Assembly (NCBI GenBank): GCA_902558705.1
Contig: CACEEW010000010.1
Coordinates: 1 to 37,421 of the forward strand
Length of the DNA: 37,421 bases
Direction of reading: 5' to 3'
From: an uncultured Pelagibacteraceae bacterium
GTDB taxonomy: Bacteria > Pseudomonadota > Alphaproteobacteria > Pelagibacterales > Pelagibacteraceae
The translations under genes were made by a program, and so were the position numbers. A model generated the notes under the pieces. That model ran no database searches and had not been told where the DNA came from. It worked only from the letters and a program-made list of their open reading frames with translations. Positions within the stretch are counted from its first letter, which is position 1. Each line of letters opens with the position of its first letter. Shown here one piece after another: positions 36,752 to 37,421 of the stretch.

Positions 36752-37421
36752 TTAAGCAACCATACTTTCTGCTTTTTGTAAATCAACAGCAACTAATTGG
36801 CTAATACCTTTTTCGGGCATTGTAACACCATACAGTCTGTTCATTTTAGACATGGTTAAAGCATGGTGAGTTACAATAATAAATTTTGTATTTGTAATTT
36901 TTATAAGTTCTTCGAGCAAGCTACAAAACCTTGTAACATTGGCATCATCTAGTGGAGCATCTACTTCATCTAGCACACAAATTGGTGAAGGATTTGTTAA
37001 AAAAACAGCAAAGATTAGGGATAGTGCTGTTAAAGCCTGTTCACCACCAGACAACAAAGTTATCGATTGAAGTCTTTTTACAGGAGGACTTACTAACATT
37101 TCTAAACCAGCTTCAAGTGGGTCGTCGGAATCAACTAATTCTAACTTAGCATTTCCACCATTAAAAAGTTTTGTATAAACTTCATTAAATTTTCTATTTA
37201 CTTTTTCAAAAGCTTCAATTAATCGCTCTCTACCTTTTTGGTTTAATTCATTAATGCTATCTTTCAGTTTAACAATTGCACTCACCAAATCGGCACGATC
37301 TTGTTCCATCTTTTTAATTTCTGCCTCATATTTGTTAGTTTCTTCATCAGCTTTTAAATTAACTGATCCTAATTTCTCTCTTTCCTGTCTTTTTTTATCA
37401 AGTAAATCCTCTTGATTAACA
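36752..37421 (-). CDS. smc: Chromosome segregation ATPase SMC, C-terminal part (cut by right edge)
   Basis: The frame is open to the window edge (223 codons visible), so the true start lies outside; an internal ATG at 37309 is not the start. The visible part begins in coiled coil and has the conserved LGSVNLKADEE segment. It ends with the C-terminal ATPase lobe: the signature LSGGEQALTALSL and the Walker B box ICVLDEVDAPLDD. These match SMC, which compacts and segregates the chromosome with ScpA/ScpB. It is followed by atpI after 13 bases on the same strand. Confidence 0.95.
   Translation of the reverse strand, partial: VNQEDLLDKKRQEREKLGSVNLKADEETNKYEAEIKKMEQDRADLVSAIVKLKDSINELNQKGRERLIEAFEKVNRKFNEVYTKLFNGGNAKLELVDSDDPLEAGLEMLVSPPVKRLQSITLLSGGEQALTALSLIFAVFLTNPSPICVLDEVDAPLDDANVTRFCSLLEELIKITNTKFIIVTHHALTMSKMNRLYGVTMPEKGISQLVAVDLQKAESMVA

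Overview
The window looks like a piece of a streamlined SAR11 (Candidatus Pelagibacter / Pelagibacterales) chromosome. The grounds are very low G+C with A- and T-rich coding sequence, lysine- and asparagine-rich proteins, almost no non-coding DNA (the largest gap is about 120 bases), many 1-16 base gene overlaps, and alphaproteobacterial gene order (ctaC-ctaD-ctaB-small ORF-ctaG-ctaE-SURF1; split F0 operon with b and b'; ispH-thrB-rnhA-peroxiredoxin; a retinal cassette). This is inferred from content and layout, not from a database match. No tRNA, rRNA, IS element, prophage or CRISPR array was seen.

Layout. 1-71: start of an unknown gene leaving the left edge. 98-2123 (-): groES-groEL with a heat-shock-type promoter and a clear terminator. 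2247-8672 (+): an overlapping run of HAD-IIA phosphatase, ribF, ileS, lspA, a DUF3035-type lipoprotein and a short phosphoglucose isomerase. 8664-10489 (-): purD-rsmD. 10511-10708 (+): DUF2093. 10711-16341 (-): ubiA-msbA-waaA-lpxK-lpxL, i.e. lipid A acylation, 4'-phosphorylation, Kdo transfer and flipping, preceded by a quinone prenyltransferase. 16393-16797 (+): DUF2721 membrane protein. 16794-19551 (-): haloacid-dehalogenase-like HAD, dual-CDGSH Fe-S protein, pirin and zinc-less quinone oxidoreductase. 19569-27683 (+): rsmE, then the aa3 cytochrome c oxidase structural and assembly genes (including a 41-aa gene at 23708-23833), thrC and a Prx5-like peroxiredoxin. 27714-37421 (-), in transcription order: smc (cut by the right edge), atpI-atpB-atpE-atpF'-atpF (F0), crtI-crtB-crtY-blh, ispH, thrB, rnhA.

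How it fits together. The right third is bioenergetic: a proton-pumping terminal oxidase with heme-farnesylation and copper/heme assembly factors, the membrane sector of ATP synthase, and the enzymes that turn phytoene precursors into beta-carotene and retinal, the chromophore of proteorhodopsin. No rhodopsin gene and no GGPP synthase (crtE) lie in the window, so the retinal pathway must be completed elsewhere. ispH, which makes the C5 precursors, overlaps the end of blh. The threonine branch is represented by thrB and thrC on opposite strands at the two sides of the peroxiredoxin/rnhA junction.

Most genes are recognisable core genes, and no defence system or clearly novel multi-gene system was found. 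The most unusual signals are a G+C-rich islet with two competing hairpins between the convergent peroxiredoxin and rnhA genes, the placement of the retinal cassette between F0 ATP synthase and ispH, a possible SD-led 6-codon leader ORF coupled to the HAD-IIA start, and the unidentified gene at the left edge.
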